DNA from: Streptococcus mitis
GTDB lineage: Bacteria; Bacillota; Bacilli; Lactobacillales; Streptococcaceae
Direction: 5' to 3'
Assembly (NCBI RefSeq): GCF_002860865.1
Contig: NZ_PKIE01000006.1
Location: 39,976-103,975 of the forward strand
Length of the DNA stretch: 64,000 bases
The position numbers were made by a program, and so were the translations under genes. The stretch's first letter is position 1. Every line of letters begins with the position of its first letter. This document shows, piece after piece, positions 36,672 to 45,905 of this stretch. The notes under the pieces were generated by a model that saw only the letters and a list, made by a program, of their open reading frames with translations, searched no databases and had not been told where the DNA came from.

Positions 36672-37484
36672 ATGACGAAGAAAATTATTGCAGTTGACCT
36701 GGATGGAACCCTGCTCAACTCAGACAGTCAAATTTCTGACTTTACCAAAAAAACCATCAAAAAAGTTGCTGAAAAAGGCCATCAGGTTATTATTACGACA
36801 GGTCGCCCTTACCGTATGTCAAAAGATTTTTACCGTGAACTGGGCTTAGACACTCCTATGATTAATTTCAACGGCTCCCTTACTCATTTACCAGACCAAG
36901 TTTGGAGCTTTGAAAAGTGTTTAACCGTAGACAAAAAATATCTGCTAGACATGGTTCGACGTTCAGAGGACATTCAAGCCGATTTTATCGCTGGAGAATA
37001 TCGTAAAAAATTCTACATTACAAATCCTAATGAAGAAATTGCTAATCCCAAACTATTTGGTGTAGAAGCTTTCCAGCCTGAAAATCAATTCCAGCCTGAG
37101 TTGGTAACTAAGGATCCTAACTGTATCCTGTTGCAGACCAGAGCCAGTGACAAGTATGCCCTTGCAAAAGAAATGAACGCCTTCTACCAGCATCAACTGT
37201 CTATCAATACCTGGGGAGGGCCGCTCAATATCCTTGAGTGTACCCCAAAAGGTGTCAACAAGGCCTTTGCTTTGGACTACTTGCTCAAGGTAATGAACCG
37301 CGATAAAAAGGATTTGATTGCCTTTGGAGACGAACACAATGATACCGAAATGCTTGCTTTTGCTGGGAAAGGTTATGCAATGAAAAATGCCAACCCAGAG
37401 CTACTCCCCTATGCAGATGAGCAAATTTCCTTGACAAATGACCAAGACGGAGTTGCCAAAACCCTGCAAGACTTATTCTTATAG
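36672..37484 (+). CDS. Cof-type HAD hydrolase
   Basis: A cytoplasmic sugar-phosphate or nucleotide phosphatase, 270 aa. Motifs: IAVDLDGTLLNS (catalytic Asp), ITTGRPY, KGVNKAFAL with K as motif III and IAFGDEHNDTEML (motif IV). The C2-type cap lies between about 80 and 190. Substrate unknown. Divergent to the purine permease. Confidence 0.88.
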   Translation: MTKKIIAVDLDGTLLNSDSQISDFTKKTIKKVAEKGHQVIITTGRPYRMSKDFYRELGLDTPMINFNGSLTHLPDQVWSFEKCLTVDKKYLLDMVRRSEDIQADFIAGEYRKKFYITNPNEEIANPKLFGVEAFQPENQFQPELVTKDPNCILLQTRASDKYALAKEMNAFYQHQLSINTWGGPLNILECTPKGVNKAFALDYLLKVMNRDKKDLIAFGDEHNDTEMLAFAGKGYAMKNANPELLPYADEQISLTNDQDGVAKTLQDLFL

Positions 37485-37492
37485 TTCATTCT

Positions 37493-37520
37493 GACCAGCT
37501 TGCGAGCTGGTCTTTGTGCT
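37493..37520 (+). terminator. hairpin after the HAD gene
   Basis: GACCAGCTTGCGAGCTGGTC forms a stable stem; the T-rich tail is short and interrupted, so efficiency may be limited. Confidence 0.55.
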
Positions 37521-37577
37521 CTTTTCACAGTCTCATCAACCAGTTAATCGATTGTTCTACTTTTTGCCTCCAAAACC

Positions 37578-37612
37578 TTGGAAAAGGCTTTCTTTTGTGA
37601 TATAATTCACAT
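37578..37612 (+). promoter_or_regulatory. adhP promoter with Rex-like operator
   Basis: TTGGAA (37578-37583), 17-base spacer, TATAAT (37601-37606). The -10 lies inside TTGTGATATAATTCACAT (37595-37612), which matches the Rex consensus TTGTGANNNNNNTCACAA in all but the last bases. Rex binds when NAD+ is high, so NADH would derepress the gene. Confidence 0.7.
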
Positions 37613-37708
37613 ATAAATACAAGAGAGCTCGTCATACTCGACTCTGTTGACACAAAATCAATCCAGTCCCGTTATCCCTGTTCTCGGTCAATATCAAGGA
37701 GGATAGCT

Positions 37709-38728
37709 ATGAAAGCTGTTGTTGTTAATCCAGAAAGCACTGGTGTTGCTGTTGAAGAAAAAGTACTCCGTCCACTTGAAACTGGGGAAGCACTTGTAGA
37801 AATTGAATACTGTGGTGTTTGCCACACTGACCTCCACGTTGCCCATGGCGACTTCGGTCAGGTACCAGGACGTGTCCTAGGTCACGAAGGTGTTGGTATC
37901 GTTAAAGAAATTGCACCAGATGTTAAAAGTCTTAAAGTCGGCGACCGCGTCAGCGTTGCTTGGTTCTTTGAAGGATGTGGTACTTGCGAATACTGTACAA
38001 CTGGCCGTGAAACTCTTTGCCGTACAGTAAAAAATGCCGGCTACTCAGTAGACGGTGGTATGGCTGAACAATGTATCGTAACAGCAGACTATGCTGTTAA
38101 AGTTCCTGACGGACTTGATCCAGCCCAAGCCTCTTCTATCACATGTGCTGGTGTAACAACCTATAAAGCTATTAAAGAGGCCAAAGTTGAACCAGGCCAA
38201 TGGGTTGTTCTTTACGGTGCTGGTGGCCTTGGTAACCTAGCTGTTCAATACGCTAAAAAAGTATTCAATGCTCATGTCATCGCAGTTGATATCAATAACG
38301 ACAAACTTGCCCTTGCAAAAGAAGTAGGCGCTGACATTGTTATTAACGGCCTCGAAGTTGAAGATGTACCAGGACTCATCAAGGAAAAAACTGATGGTGG
38401 AGCTCATTCAGCTGTCGTAACTGCTGTATCTAAAGTTGCCTTCAACCAGGCTGTTGACTCAGTTCGTGCTGGTGGTCGCGTTGTCGCTGTCGGCCTTCCT
38501 TCTGAAATGATGGAACTAAGTATCGTAAAAACCGTTCTAGATGGAATCCAAGTCATCGGTTCTCTTGTAGGAACTCGTAAAGACTTGGAAGAAGCCTTCC
38601 AATTCGGTGCAGAAGGTTTAGTAGTTCCAGTTGTTCAAAAACGTCCAATAGAAGATGCCGTAGCCATTTTCGACGAAATGGAAAAAGGTCAAATCCAAGG
38701 ACGTATGGTACTCGACTTCACCCACTAA
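37709..38728 (+). CDS. adhP: zinc-dependent alcohol dehydrogenase
   Basis: NAD-dependent enzyme of 339 aa that reduces acetaldehyde to ethanol, regenerating NAD+. Catalytic zinc ligands are C38 (CGVCHTDLH), H59 (GHEGVG) and the Cys in SITCAGVTT. Structural zinc is held by [15 protein letters not shown] (C90, C93, C96, C104). The Rossmann loop is [26 protein letters not shown] precedes the start. The transcript begins about 90 bases upstream at a promoter with a Rex-like site. Confidence 0.95.
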   Translation: MKAVVVNPESTGVAVEEKVLRPLETGEALVEIEYCGVCHTDLHVAHGDFGQVPGRVLGHEGVGIVKEIAPDVKSLKVGDRVSVAWFFEGCGTCEYCTTGRETLCRTVKNAGYSVDGGMAEQCIVTADYAVKVPDGLDPAQASSITCAGVTTYKAIKEAKVEPGQWVVLYGAGGLGNLAVQYAKKVFNAHVIAVDINNDKLALAKEVGADIVINGLEVEDVPGLIKEKTDGGAHSAVVTAVSKVAFNQAVDSVRAGGRVVAVGLPSEMMELSIVKTVLDGIQVIGSLVGTRKDLEEAFQFGAEGLVVPVVQKRPIEDAVAIFDEMEKGQIQGRMVLDFTH

Positions 38729-38747
38729 TCTATTAGAAACCTATTTT

Positions 38748-38776
38748 AAAAGTTGGAATGCGCTTCCAACTTTTTT
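38748..38776 (+). terminator. terminator of adhP
   Basis: AAAAGTTGGAA and TTCCAACTTTTTT pair. Confidence 0.9.
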
Positions 38777-38874
38777 ATATTAAATTTTTTAATAAGGATT
38801 CAAAAAAACTTCTCTAAAACTCAATATATCAATATTTTCAGATGTAATATTTTTAATTATTTTATGATAAATAG

Positions 38875-38903
38875 TTGATTTTTAGATGAAAACGGTTTAT
38901 ACT
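38875..38903 (+). promoter_or_regulatory. manL promoter with cre-like overlap
   Basis: TTGATT (38875-38880), 17-base spacer, TATACT (38898-38903). The cre-like TGAAAACGGTTTAT (38887-38900) lies over the spacer and -10, the usual place for repression by CcpA. Confidence 0.6.
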
Positions 38904-38962
38904 TAAACAGTCTTAAAGTTTTCTTAAACGAAAACTAAAACAAAAAAGGAGGAATGACAATA

Positions 38963-39952
38963 ATGAGTATCGGAATCATTATTGCGAGCCACGGCGAATT
39001 TGCTGCGGGTATTCATCAGTCAGGATCTATGATCTTTGGTGAACAAGAAAAGGTTCAAGTTGTAACCTTTATGCCAAATGAAGGTCCTGATGATCTATAC
39101 GCTAAGTTTAATAACGCTGTTGCTGCATTTGACGCAGAAGATGAGGTTCTAGTTTTGGCTGACCTTTGGAGTGGATCTCCATTTAACCAAGCTAGTCGCG
39201 TGATGGGAGAAAATCCTGAGCGTAAGTTTGCCATCATCACAGGACTTAACTTACCGATGTTAATTCAAGCCTACACAGAGCGCCTCATGGACGCTGCTGC
39301 AGGTGTAGAAAAAGTCGCTGCTAATATCATTAAAGAAGCCAAAGATGGCATCAAAGCTCTTCCAGAAGAGCTAAACCCAGTTGAGGAAGTAGCAAGCGCT
39401 GCAGCTGCTCCAGTTGCCCAAGCTGCTATTCCAGAAGGAACTGTCATCGGAGACGGTAAACTCAAAATCAACCTTGCCCGTCTAGACACTCGTTTACTTC
39501 ACGGTCAAGTTGCAACTGCTTGGACTCCAGATTCAAAAGCAGACCGTATCATCGTTGCTTCAGATAACGTAGCTAAAGACGAATTACGTAAAGAATTGAT
39601 TAAACAAGCAGCTCCAGGTAAAGTGAAAGCAAATGTTGTTCCTATCCAAAAACTAATCGACGTTGCAAAAGATCCTCGCTTCGGAGGAACACATGCCCTT
39701 ATCTTGTTTGAAACACCTCAAGATGCCCTTCGTGCTATCGAAGGTGGCGTGCCAATCAAAACTCTTAATGTTGGATCAATGGCTCACTCAACTGGTAAAA
39801 CAATGGTTAACAACGTTTTGTCTATGGATAAAGAAGACGTTGCTACATTTGAAAAAATGCGTGACCTTGGTGTTGAATTTGATGTACGTAAAGTACCAAA
39901 CGACACCAAAAAAGATTTGTTTGACTTGATCAACAAAGCAAACGTGCAATAA
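38963..39952 (+). CDS. manL: mannose-family PTS EIIAB component
   Basis: Phosphotransfer subunit of the main glucose/mannose PTS, 329 aa. EIIA-man domain with phospho-His H10 (IIASHGEFA), Ala/Pro linker (about 145-160), then EIIB domain with phospho-His about 180 ([15 protein letters not shown]). The start at 38963 is preferred over the ATG at 38954 because AGGAGG stands 10 bases before it. First gene of the manLMN operon. The three streptococcal proteins act as sensor of glucose supply and as receptor for some bacteriocins. Confidence 0.96.
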
Positions 39953-39977
39953 TCGATTTTATGAAAGGATTTTAAAG

Positions 39978-40781
39978 ATGTCTATTATTTCTATGGTTTT
40001 AGTAGTCGTTGTAGCCTTCCTAGCAGGTCTTGAAGGTATCCTCGACCAGTTCCAATTCCATCAACCAATCGTAGCTTGTACCCTTATCGGTCTTGTTACC
40101 GGTAACCTTGAAGCAGGGATTATCCTTGGTGGTTCTCTTCAAATGATCGCCCTTGGTTGGGCTAACATCGGAGCTGCCGTAGCTCCTGACGCTGCTCTTG
40201 CTTCTGTTGCTGCTGCCATTATCATGGTTCTTGGTGGCGACTTTACTAAGACAGGTATCGGTGTTGCCCAAGCGGTTGCTATCCCTCTTGCAGTTGCTGG
40301 TCTATTCTTGACTATGATTGTCCGTACACTCTCTGTCGGATTGGTTCACACTGCTGATGCTTCTGCTAAAAAAGGTGACTTCAAAGCAGTTGAACGTGCT
40401 CACTTTGTCGCACTTCTTCTTCAAGGTCTTCGTATTGCAGTCCCTGCAGCACTCCTTCTAATGGTACCAACTGAAACAGTACAAAGCATTCTAAATGCTA
40501 TGCCTGATTGGCTCAAAGATGGTATGGCTATCGGTGGTGGTATGGTTGTTGCCGTTGGTTACGCTATGGTTATCAACATGATGGCAACTCGTGAAGTATG
40601 GCCATTCTTCGCTATCGGTTTCGTGCTTGCTGCCGTGTCAGATATTACTCTAATCGGATTTGGTGCTATCGGTGTTGCTATCGCTCTTATCTACCTTCAC
40701 CTTTCTAAAACTGGTGGAAATGGTGGCGGAGGAGCCGCAACTTCTAACGACCCAATCGGCGATATCCTAGAAGACTACTAA
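39978..40781 (+). CDS. manM: mannose-family PTS EIIC component
   Basis: Membrane channel of 267 aa with segments of the EII-Sor family (GLEGILDQFQFHQPIVACTLIGLVTGNLEAGI, GGSLQMIALGWANIGAAVAPDAALAS). It transfers the sugar through the membrane with ManN. Located 25 bases after manL. Confidence 0.96.
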   Translation: MSIISMVLVVVVAFLAGLEGILDQFQFHQPIVACTLIGLVTGNLEAGIILGGSLQMIALGWANIGAAVAPDAALASVAAAIIMVLGGDFTKTGIGVAQAVAIPLAVAGLFLTMIVRTLSVGLVHTADASAKKGDFKAVERAHFVALLLQGLRIAVPAALLLMVPTETVQSILNAMPDWLKDGMAIGGGMVVAVGYAMVINMMATREVWPFFAIGFVLAAVSDITLIGFGAIGVAIALIYLHLSKTGGNGGGGAATSNDPIGDILEDY

Positions 40782-40804
40782 GATAAGAAAGGACTGAAAA
40801 CATC

Positions 40805-41716
40805 ATGACTGAAAAACTTCAATTAACTAAATCAGATCGTAAAAAAGTTTGGTGGCGTTCAACTTTCTTACAAGGTTCTTGGAACTATGAACGTATGCAA
40901 AACTTGGGTTGGGCTTACTCATTAATTCCAGCTCTTAAAAAACTCTACACTAAAAAAGAAGATCAAATCGCTGCTCTTGAACGCCATCTTGAGTTCTTCA
41001 ACACTCACCCATATGTAGCCGCTCCAATCATGGGGGTTACTCTTGCACTTGAAGAAGAACGTGCTAACGGTGTTGAAATTGATGATGCTGCTATCCAAGG
41101 GGTTAAAATCGGTATGATGGGACCTCTTGCTGGTATCGGTGACCCAGTATTCTGGTTTACAGTACGCCCAATCCTTGGATCACTCGGTGCTTCACTTGCC
41201 CTTACTGGTAATATCTTAGGTCCAATCCTCTTCTTCGTTCTTTGGAACTTGATTCGTATGTCATTCTTGTGGTATACACAAGAGATTGGATACAAGGCTG
41301 GATCAGAAATCACTAAAGATATGTCTGGCGGTATCCTCCAAGACATCACTAAAGGAGCTTCTATCCTTGGTATGTTCATTCTTGCTGTCCTTGTTCAACG
41401 TTGGGTAAATATTAAATTTGCTTTCGATGTTGCCAAAGTTCAACTAGATGAAAAGGCTTATATCCATTGGGATAAATTGCCAGAAGGATCTAAAGGTATT
41501 CAAGAAGCATTCGCACAAGTAGGACAAGGATTGTCTCAAACACCTGAAAAAGTTACTACTTTCCAACAAAACTTGGATATGTTGATCCCTGGACTATCAG
41601 GACTACTCCTTACTCTCCTTTGCATGTACTTGCTTAAGAAAAAAGTATCTCCAATCACTATTATCCTTGCACTCTTCGCAGTGGGTATTGTGGCACATGT
41701 TCTTCACATCATGTAA
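40805..41716 (+). CDS. manN: mannose-family PTS EIID component
   Basis: Membrane protein of 303 aa that completes the permease. FLQGSWNYERMQNLGWAYSL, FFNTHPYVAAPIMGVTLALEE and GPLAGIGDPVFWFTVRPIL are EIID-man signatures. The C-terminal tail has two further membrane segments. Ends with a bidirectional terminator shared with pepC. In lactococci and pneumococci, EIIC-EIID are bound by class II bacteriocins (family knowledge). Confidence 0.95.
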   Translation: MTEKLQLTKSDRKKVWWRSTFLQGSWNYERMQNLGWAYSLIPALKKLYTKKEDQIAALERHLEFFNTHPYVAAPIMGVTLALEEERANGVEIDDAAIQGVKIGMMGPLAGIGDPVFWFTVRPILGSLGASLALTGNILGPILFFVLWNLIRMSFLWYTQEIGYKAGSEITKDMSGGILQDITKGASILGMFILAVLVQRWVNIKFAFDVAKVQLDEKAYIHWDKLPEGSKGIQEAFAQVGQGLSQTPEKVTTFQQNLDMLIPGLSGLLLTLLCMYLLKKKVSPITIILALFAVGIVAHVLHIM

Positions 41717-41728
41717 TCAAGCAACTTA

Positions 41729-41765
41729 AAAGGAATCAGGTTCTAAAATCTGATTCCTTTTTTCT
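41729..41765. terminator. bidirectional terminator, manN/pepC
   Basis: AAAAGGAATCAG and CTGATTCCTTTTTT pair between convergent genes. Confidence 0.9.
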
Positions 41766-41771
41766 ATACTT

Positions 41772-43106
41772 TTATTCGGCCAAGGCACCCATTGGATCCC
41801 ATGGTGCGAGTACAATTGGTTCTGATTCATAGGCAGCTTGTTCTTCTGCTGTCAGCAATTCTTTGCGAACAACGATTTGGTAAGTGTATTCGTCCATCCA
41901 AGCGTCTGAGGCAACAAAGTAACCATCTGTACCGACCTTGTCTCCCCAAGAGTTTTCAACCTTCCACTTGGTTGACTTGCCATTTTCGTCCAAATCAACA
42001 CCTGTCAAGACCATGGCGTGGGTCATTAAGCTTTCACTATAGTCCAAACGTCCAGCCTTGTCTTGAGTGAGTTTAATGTCCATGCTTGATTCAAAGTCAT
42101 AAACATCTGTCGCAAGGATTCCAGCTTTACGGTTGCTGAGCTGACCAACATCAGAACCAAACCAAACAGTCTCACCTGCTTGCATTTGAGCAATTGCCAA
42201 CTCTTTCAAGCGCTCCATCGGCACGTTGATGTAGCGAACCGCACGGCTACCAATCACATTTCCTAACATCTCAACTGTGTAAGATTTACCGTATGGTTTA
42301 TCAGCAGTTGGAGCATTGATAACAGAAACGTAGTCTTCTAGTGGAAGATTGACATATTTCTTGTAAAACTCTTGTGGTGTGATGCCCTTTTCACTTTGGT
42401 AGTTGTTATCTTTATCGCGATAAGCAAAGTCAAATTTACGTGGTGGAAGTCCTAATGACATGGCAAGGAAATTAAAGATTTCTTGCAAGAGGTCTTCTTT
42501 CTTAGCTTGAACAGTCGCTTGGTCTGCCCCAGAAGCAAGCAAGTCACGCAAGATTTGAGCATCTTGACGAAGCAATTTGTTGAGAATGGCATTTAGCTCA
42601 CGACTGCTGCTAGATGAAACAGACTCTGGATAAACAGACTTAGGAACGACACCATATTTCTCAAAGAGAGAAACGACCATATCCCATTGTCCACCATCTT
42701 GTTGTGGTGTTTGGAGTAGGAATTTAACCTTACGGCTCGTCAGGTCTTGGTCTGCAGTCGCAATGACTTGTTCCAAGAACCAGTTTGATTTCTCATACTT
42801 GTCCCAGAAGAATGTGTGGGCCTGTGACAACTCAAAATTTTCCAGTTTGTATTGTGAGATGAGCTTGTGGCGGAAGGTGTTAAGGGCTGCAAACATCCAG
42901 CAACGACCAGATGCTTTCTGGTTAGTTACCTTGTCCTTGGTCAAATCCAATGAGAAAACAGGTGTGTTATCTACATGGCTTTGGCGACGTTCTAGAGCTG
43001 CAAAAATTCCATTGTGACTAGCAGCATTTTCAATCGCTTGGTATTTTACATTTGCTTCATAATTGGCAAATAGTTTATCAGTAAATGATTCTTGAATCGC
43101 GTTCAT
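41772..43106 (-). CDS. pepC: aminopeptidase C (bleomycin hydrolase family)
   Basis: Cytoplasmic cysteine peptidase of 444 aa, releasing N-terminal residues from peptides taken up by oligopeptide permeases. Catalytic Cys69 (QKASGRCWMFAALN), His in LMTHAMVLTGVDLDE and Asn in WKVENSWGDKVG are all present. AAAGGAGGAATCT precedes the start. No signal peptide. Single gene. Confidence 0.96.
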   Translation of the reverse strand: MNAIQESFTDKLFANYEANVKYQAIENAASHNGIFAALERRQSHVDNTPVFSLDLTKDKVTNQKASGRCWMFAALNTFRHKLISQYKLENFELSQAHTFFWDKYEKSNWFLEQVIATADQDLTSRKVKFLLQTPQQDGGQWDMVVSLFEKYGVVPKSVYPESVSSSSSRELNAILNKLLRQDAQILRDLLASGADQATVQAKKEDLLQEIFNFLAMSLGLPPRKFDFAYRDKDNNYQSEKGITPQEFYKKYVNLPLEDYVSVINAPTADKPYGKSYTVEMLGNVIGSRAVRYINVPMERLKELAIAQMQAGETVWFGSDVGQLSNRKAGILATDVYDFESSMDIKLTQDKAGRLDYSESLMTHAMVLTGVDLDENGKSTKWKVENSWGDKVGTDGYFVASDAWMDEYTYQIVVRKELLTAEEQAAYESEPIVLAPWDPMGALAE

Positions 43107-43171
43107 AGATTCCTCCTTTTATTCTACAGTCTATTATAACTCTTTTCACAAAGTAAGCAACTGAAAAACAT

Positions 43172-43202
43172 AAAAGGCAAGGATATTCTCCCTCACCTTT
43201 TT
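43172..43202 (-). terminator. terminator of rsuA
   Basis: On the minus strand AAAAAGGTGAGGG and TCCTTGCCTTTT make an imperfect stem after the rsuA stop. Confidence 0.55.
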
Positions 43203-43217
43203 CGAATATAAACCAAA

Positions 43218-43940
43218 TTAAGCAATACTAGCAAGAAGATTTTCCAATTCCTCCTTAGTCAAGCGACGCCATTCTCCTCGTTCTAGGTTCTCATCCAATA
43301 CTAGCGTTCCCATAGTCAAACGTTGCAAGTCTACTACTTCCTTGCCACAGTAGGCCACCATACGCTTGACCTGATGAAACTTCCCTTCTGCAATAGTCAC
43401 ACGGATTTGACTCTGATTCTTTTCTGCATCTGTGGAAAGAATCTCCAGTTTAGCAGGCTGACAAGTAAAGTCTTTGAGCGGAATGCCCTTGGCAAATATC
43501 TCCACATCTTCTTGGGCCATAATTCCCTTGACCTGAGCCAAATAGGTCTTGTCCACATGACGCTTGGGCGAAAGAAGAGCATGGGCCAGCTGACCATCAT
43601 TGGTCAAGAGCAAAAGACCATGCGTGTCAATATCCAAGCGCCCTACTGGGAAAACTTCCTTGCTCCGAGCCAAGTCATCCAACAAGTCCAACACCGTTCT
43701 GTGTTTAGGATCCTCAGTCGCTGAGATAACTCCTTGGGGCTTGTTCATCATGTAGTAGACAAACTCTTCATACTCCAACACTTGCCCATCAAAGCGAATC
43801 TCATCTCTTTCTTCATCAATCTGCAATTTAGCTGATTTTTCTTTTTTACCATTTACCGTCACGCGACCAGCCTTGAGCAAGTTTTTGACCTCAGTTCGGC
43901 TCCCCACAGCGCAGGCAACTAAAAATTTATCTAATCTCAT
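43218..43940 (-). CDS. rsuA: 16S rRNA pseudouridine synthase (RsuA type)
   Basis: A 240-aa enzyme that forms pseudouridine 516 in 16S rRNA (site by homology). N-terminal S4 domain MRLDKFLVACAVGSRTEVKNLLKAGRVTVNGK, then catalytic motif FPVGRLDIDTHGLLLLTNDGQLAH with the active-site Asp, and GKFHQVKRMVAYCGKEV. Full length. Confidence 0.93.
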   Translation of the reverse strand: MRLDKFLVACAVGSRTEVKNLLKAGRVTVNGKKEKSAKLQIDEERDEIRFDGQVLEYEEFVYYMMNKPQGVISATEDPKHRTVLDLLDDLARSKEVFPVGRLDIDTHGLLLLTNDGQLAHALLSPKRHVDKTYLAQVKGIMAQEDVEIFAKGIPLKDFTCQPAKLEILSTDAEKNQSQIRVTIAEGKFHQVKRMVAYCGKEVVDLQRLTMGTLVLDENLERGEWRRLTKEELENLLASIA

Positions 43941-43959
43941 AGAACTATTATATCATATC

Positions 43960-43993
43960 AAAAGGAGGCTGTCTCAATGACCAACCTCCTTTT
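43960..43993 (-). terminator. terminator at the end of pepS-glsB transcript
   Basis: AAAAGGAGG and CCTCCTTTT enclose a 16-base loop. Confidence 0.7.
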
Positions 43994-43999
43994 CATTTC

Positions 44000-44182
44000 A
44001 TACTCTTCAAACCGCGTCAACGTCGCCTTGCCGTATATATGTTACTGACTTCGTCAGTTCTATCTGCAACCTCAAAACAGTGTTTTGAGCTGACTTCGTC
44101 AGTTCTATCTACAACCTCAAAACAGTGCTTTGAGTAACCTGCGGCTAGTTTCCTAGTTTGCTATTTGATTTTCATTGAGTAT
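44000..44182 (-). repeat. BOX element with two boxB units
   Basis: Two tandem copies of the boxB motif (TGACTTCGTCAGTTCTATCT... CAAAACAGTG) lie between the boxC and boxA ends. The two copies differ at a few bases (TGCAAC/TACAAC and CAGTGTTTTG/CAGTGCTTTG). It lies downstream of the GlsB-like gene. Confidence 0.92.
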
Positions 44183-44195
44183 CAGATTTAAGAAA

Positions 44196-44426
44196 TTAAC
44201 TTCCTCGTCTCCAGAAAATCGCTAAGACAATCATGGAACCTAGTACTGCCGGAATAATGGCAGTTCCTGCTATTATCGGTCCCCAAGTCCCAAAAAGCAA
44301 GTGGCCTATAAAGGCACCAATCCATCCGAGAAACATTTTTCCAAAACATCCCATTCGCTCTCCACGATTGGTCAGAGTACCTGCTAAAAATCCCACTAGG
44401 AGACCAACGAACATACTTCCTAACAT
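44196..44426 (-). CDS. GlsB/YeaQ/YmgE-family membrane protein
   Basis: A 76-aa protein with the family glycine-rich pattern: three membrane segments (MFVGLLVGFLAGTLTNRG, GKMFLGWIGAFIGHLLFG, PAVLGSMIVLAIFW). Often stress induced; function unproven. It starts 9 bases after the pepS stop, so the two share a transcript. Confidence 0.88.
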   Translation of the reverse strand: MLGSMFVGLLVGFLAGTLTNRGERMGCFGKMFLGWIGAFIGHLLFGTWGPIIAGTAIIPAVLGSMIVLAIFWRRGS

Positions 44427-44435
44427 ATTATCTCC

Positions 44436-45677
44436 TTAATTTGCCCAATCTCCGTTACGGAAGAGTGGTACACGTGTCCCATCCTCACGGATACCATCGA
44501 TATCCATTTGACTAGACCCAATCATAAAGTCCACGTGAACATCTGAACGGTTAAGACCAGCAGCTTCAAGCTCTTCTTCACTCATCTCTGCACCACCAAC
44601 GACGCTAGTCGCATAGGCAGCACCGATGGCCAAGTGGTTTGAAGCATTTTCATCAAAAAGGGTGTTAAAGAAGGTAATACCTGACTGAGAAATTGGACTT
44701 GGATCTGGTACCAAGGCACATTCACCTAAGGCACGCGCACCCGCATTTTCAAAGACAAGGTCTTTCATGACCTGATCACCCTTCTCAGCAGTAATGTCTA
44801 CGATTTGCCCATCCTTGAAGGTTACCTTAATGCCTTCAATGATGTTGCCATTATAACTAAGCGGTTTTGTAGAAGTGACATAACCATCTGCGCGACGGAA
44901 GTCAGGCGCTGTGAATACTTCCTCTGTCGGCATATTTGGCAAGAATCCTTCGCCCTGTGCATTGATAGCACCAGCTGATTCCCAAACGTGGTTCTTCGGC
45001 AAGCCAAGGATCAAATCGGTCCCTGGCGCTGAGTAGTGAAGGGCTGAAAATTGTTCTTTATTGAGCATATCGGCCTTACTCTTGAGAATAGCTGCATGCT
45101 CTTCCCAAGCCTTAACAGGATCTGCTTCGTAGACACGGCAAGTTTTAAAGATTTGGTCCCAAAGGAGATCGACTGCTTCTTCGTCGCTCGCAGCATTTGG
45201 AAAGACTTTCTTAGCCCACTCAAGTCCAGCAGCGGCTGCTACCGTCCAGCTAACCTTGTTGGATTGAGTTGCGATTCGCATTGGCTTCATAGCAAGTCCC
45301 ATAGCTTTAGCAGAAGCTGATAGCTTGTCAGCATCCACTCCGTTCAAGGCACCTGGGTCAGATGAACGAACCCCAAGACGGCTAGCCTTGTTCTCCAAAA
45401 GATAGTTCATCTCAGCAATCTTATATTCTGGTACATTGTCCAGACGCTCCATCGGCGCATGGAGGAATTTCTCACGGTTAATGACATCATCTGTCCACTG
45501 AACGATAACCTCATGCGCACCCAAAGCGTAAGCTTCTTTGACAATTAAGTGAGCCAACTCACGTTGCTCCACATCGATAGAGAGAGCCAAAGTGTGACCA
45601 GGTTGCACGTTGATTCCGTTCGCAACCAATAATTTCGCATATTTTTCTAGATTTTCTTTAAAATTTGGTAAAACCAT
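44436..45677 (-). CDS. pepS: M29-family metalloaminopeptidase PepS
   Basis: Cytoplasmic aminopeptidase of 413 aa with two metals, releasing N-terminal aromatic or basic residues in lactic acid bacteria. M29 landmarks: VQWTDDVINREKFLHAP, LPKNHVWESAG, MPTEEVFTAPDFRRADGYV, GECALVPDPSPISQSGITFFNTLFDEN and ASNHLAIGAAY with metal-binding Glu, His and Asp. Start MVLPNFKENL follows AAAAGAGAAAACAAT. Single promoter upstream not resolved. Confidence 0.93.
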   Translation of the reverse strand: MVLPNFKENLEKYAKLLVANGINVQPGHTLALSIDVEQRELAHLIVKEAYALGAHEVIVQWTDDVINREKFLHAPMERLDNVPEYKIAEMNYLLENKASRLGVRSSDPGALNGVDADKLSASAKAMGLAMKPMRIATQSNKVSWTVAAAAGLEWAKKVFPNAASDEEAVDLLWDQIFKTCRVYEADPVKAWEEHAAILKSKADMLNKEQFSALHYSAPGTDLILGLPKNHVWESAGAINAQGEGFLPNMPTEEVFTAPDFRRADGYVTSTKPLSYNGNIIEGIKVTFKDGQIVDITAEKGDQVMKDLVFENAGARALGECALVPDPSPISQSGITFFNTLFDENASNHLAIGAAYATSVVGGAEMSEEELEAAGLNRSDVHVDFMIGSSQMDIDGIREDGTRVPLFRNGDWAN

Positions 45678-45698
45678 ATTGTTTTCTCTTTTCTATTT

Positions 45699-45845
45699 TT
45701 ATTTTTCTTTCAAAGCAGAGAATAATCCTGCTAAAGCAATAGCACCTGACAAGAGTGCTGTTGATAGAAGAATTGTCTGATCAGCAAGTTCTAACTGATA
45801 GTCAAAAACTTTTTGAGCTGGTTTGTCTTTTACAAAATCCTTCCC
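45699..45845 (-). pseudogene. small membrane-protein reading frame without start codon
   Basis: A frame of 48 codons (VKDKPAQKVFDYQLELADQT then ILLSTALLSGAIALAGLFSALKEK) with one clear membrane segment. It has no ATG, GTG or TTG; the codon after AAGGGAAGGATTTT is GTA. A TATACT box lies about 20 bases upstream of that site. It reads like a tiny gene that lost its start (GTG to GTA), or a decayed end of a longer gene. No homologue recalled. Confidence 0.4.
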
Positions 45846-45905
45846 TTACTAGTATATCACATATATTGGTATTTTAAAAAACAAGCTTACTAAAGCTTGT
45901 TTTAA

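Noticed and set aside
38954-38962. Earlier ATG of manL
   Set aside because: The ribosome binding site AGGAGG is only 2 bases away, too close, so the ATG at 38963 is preferred.
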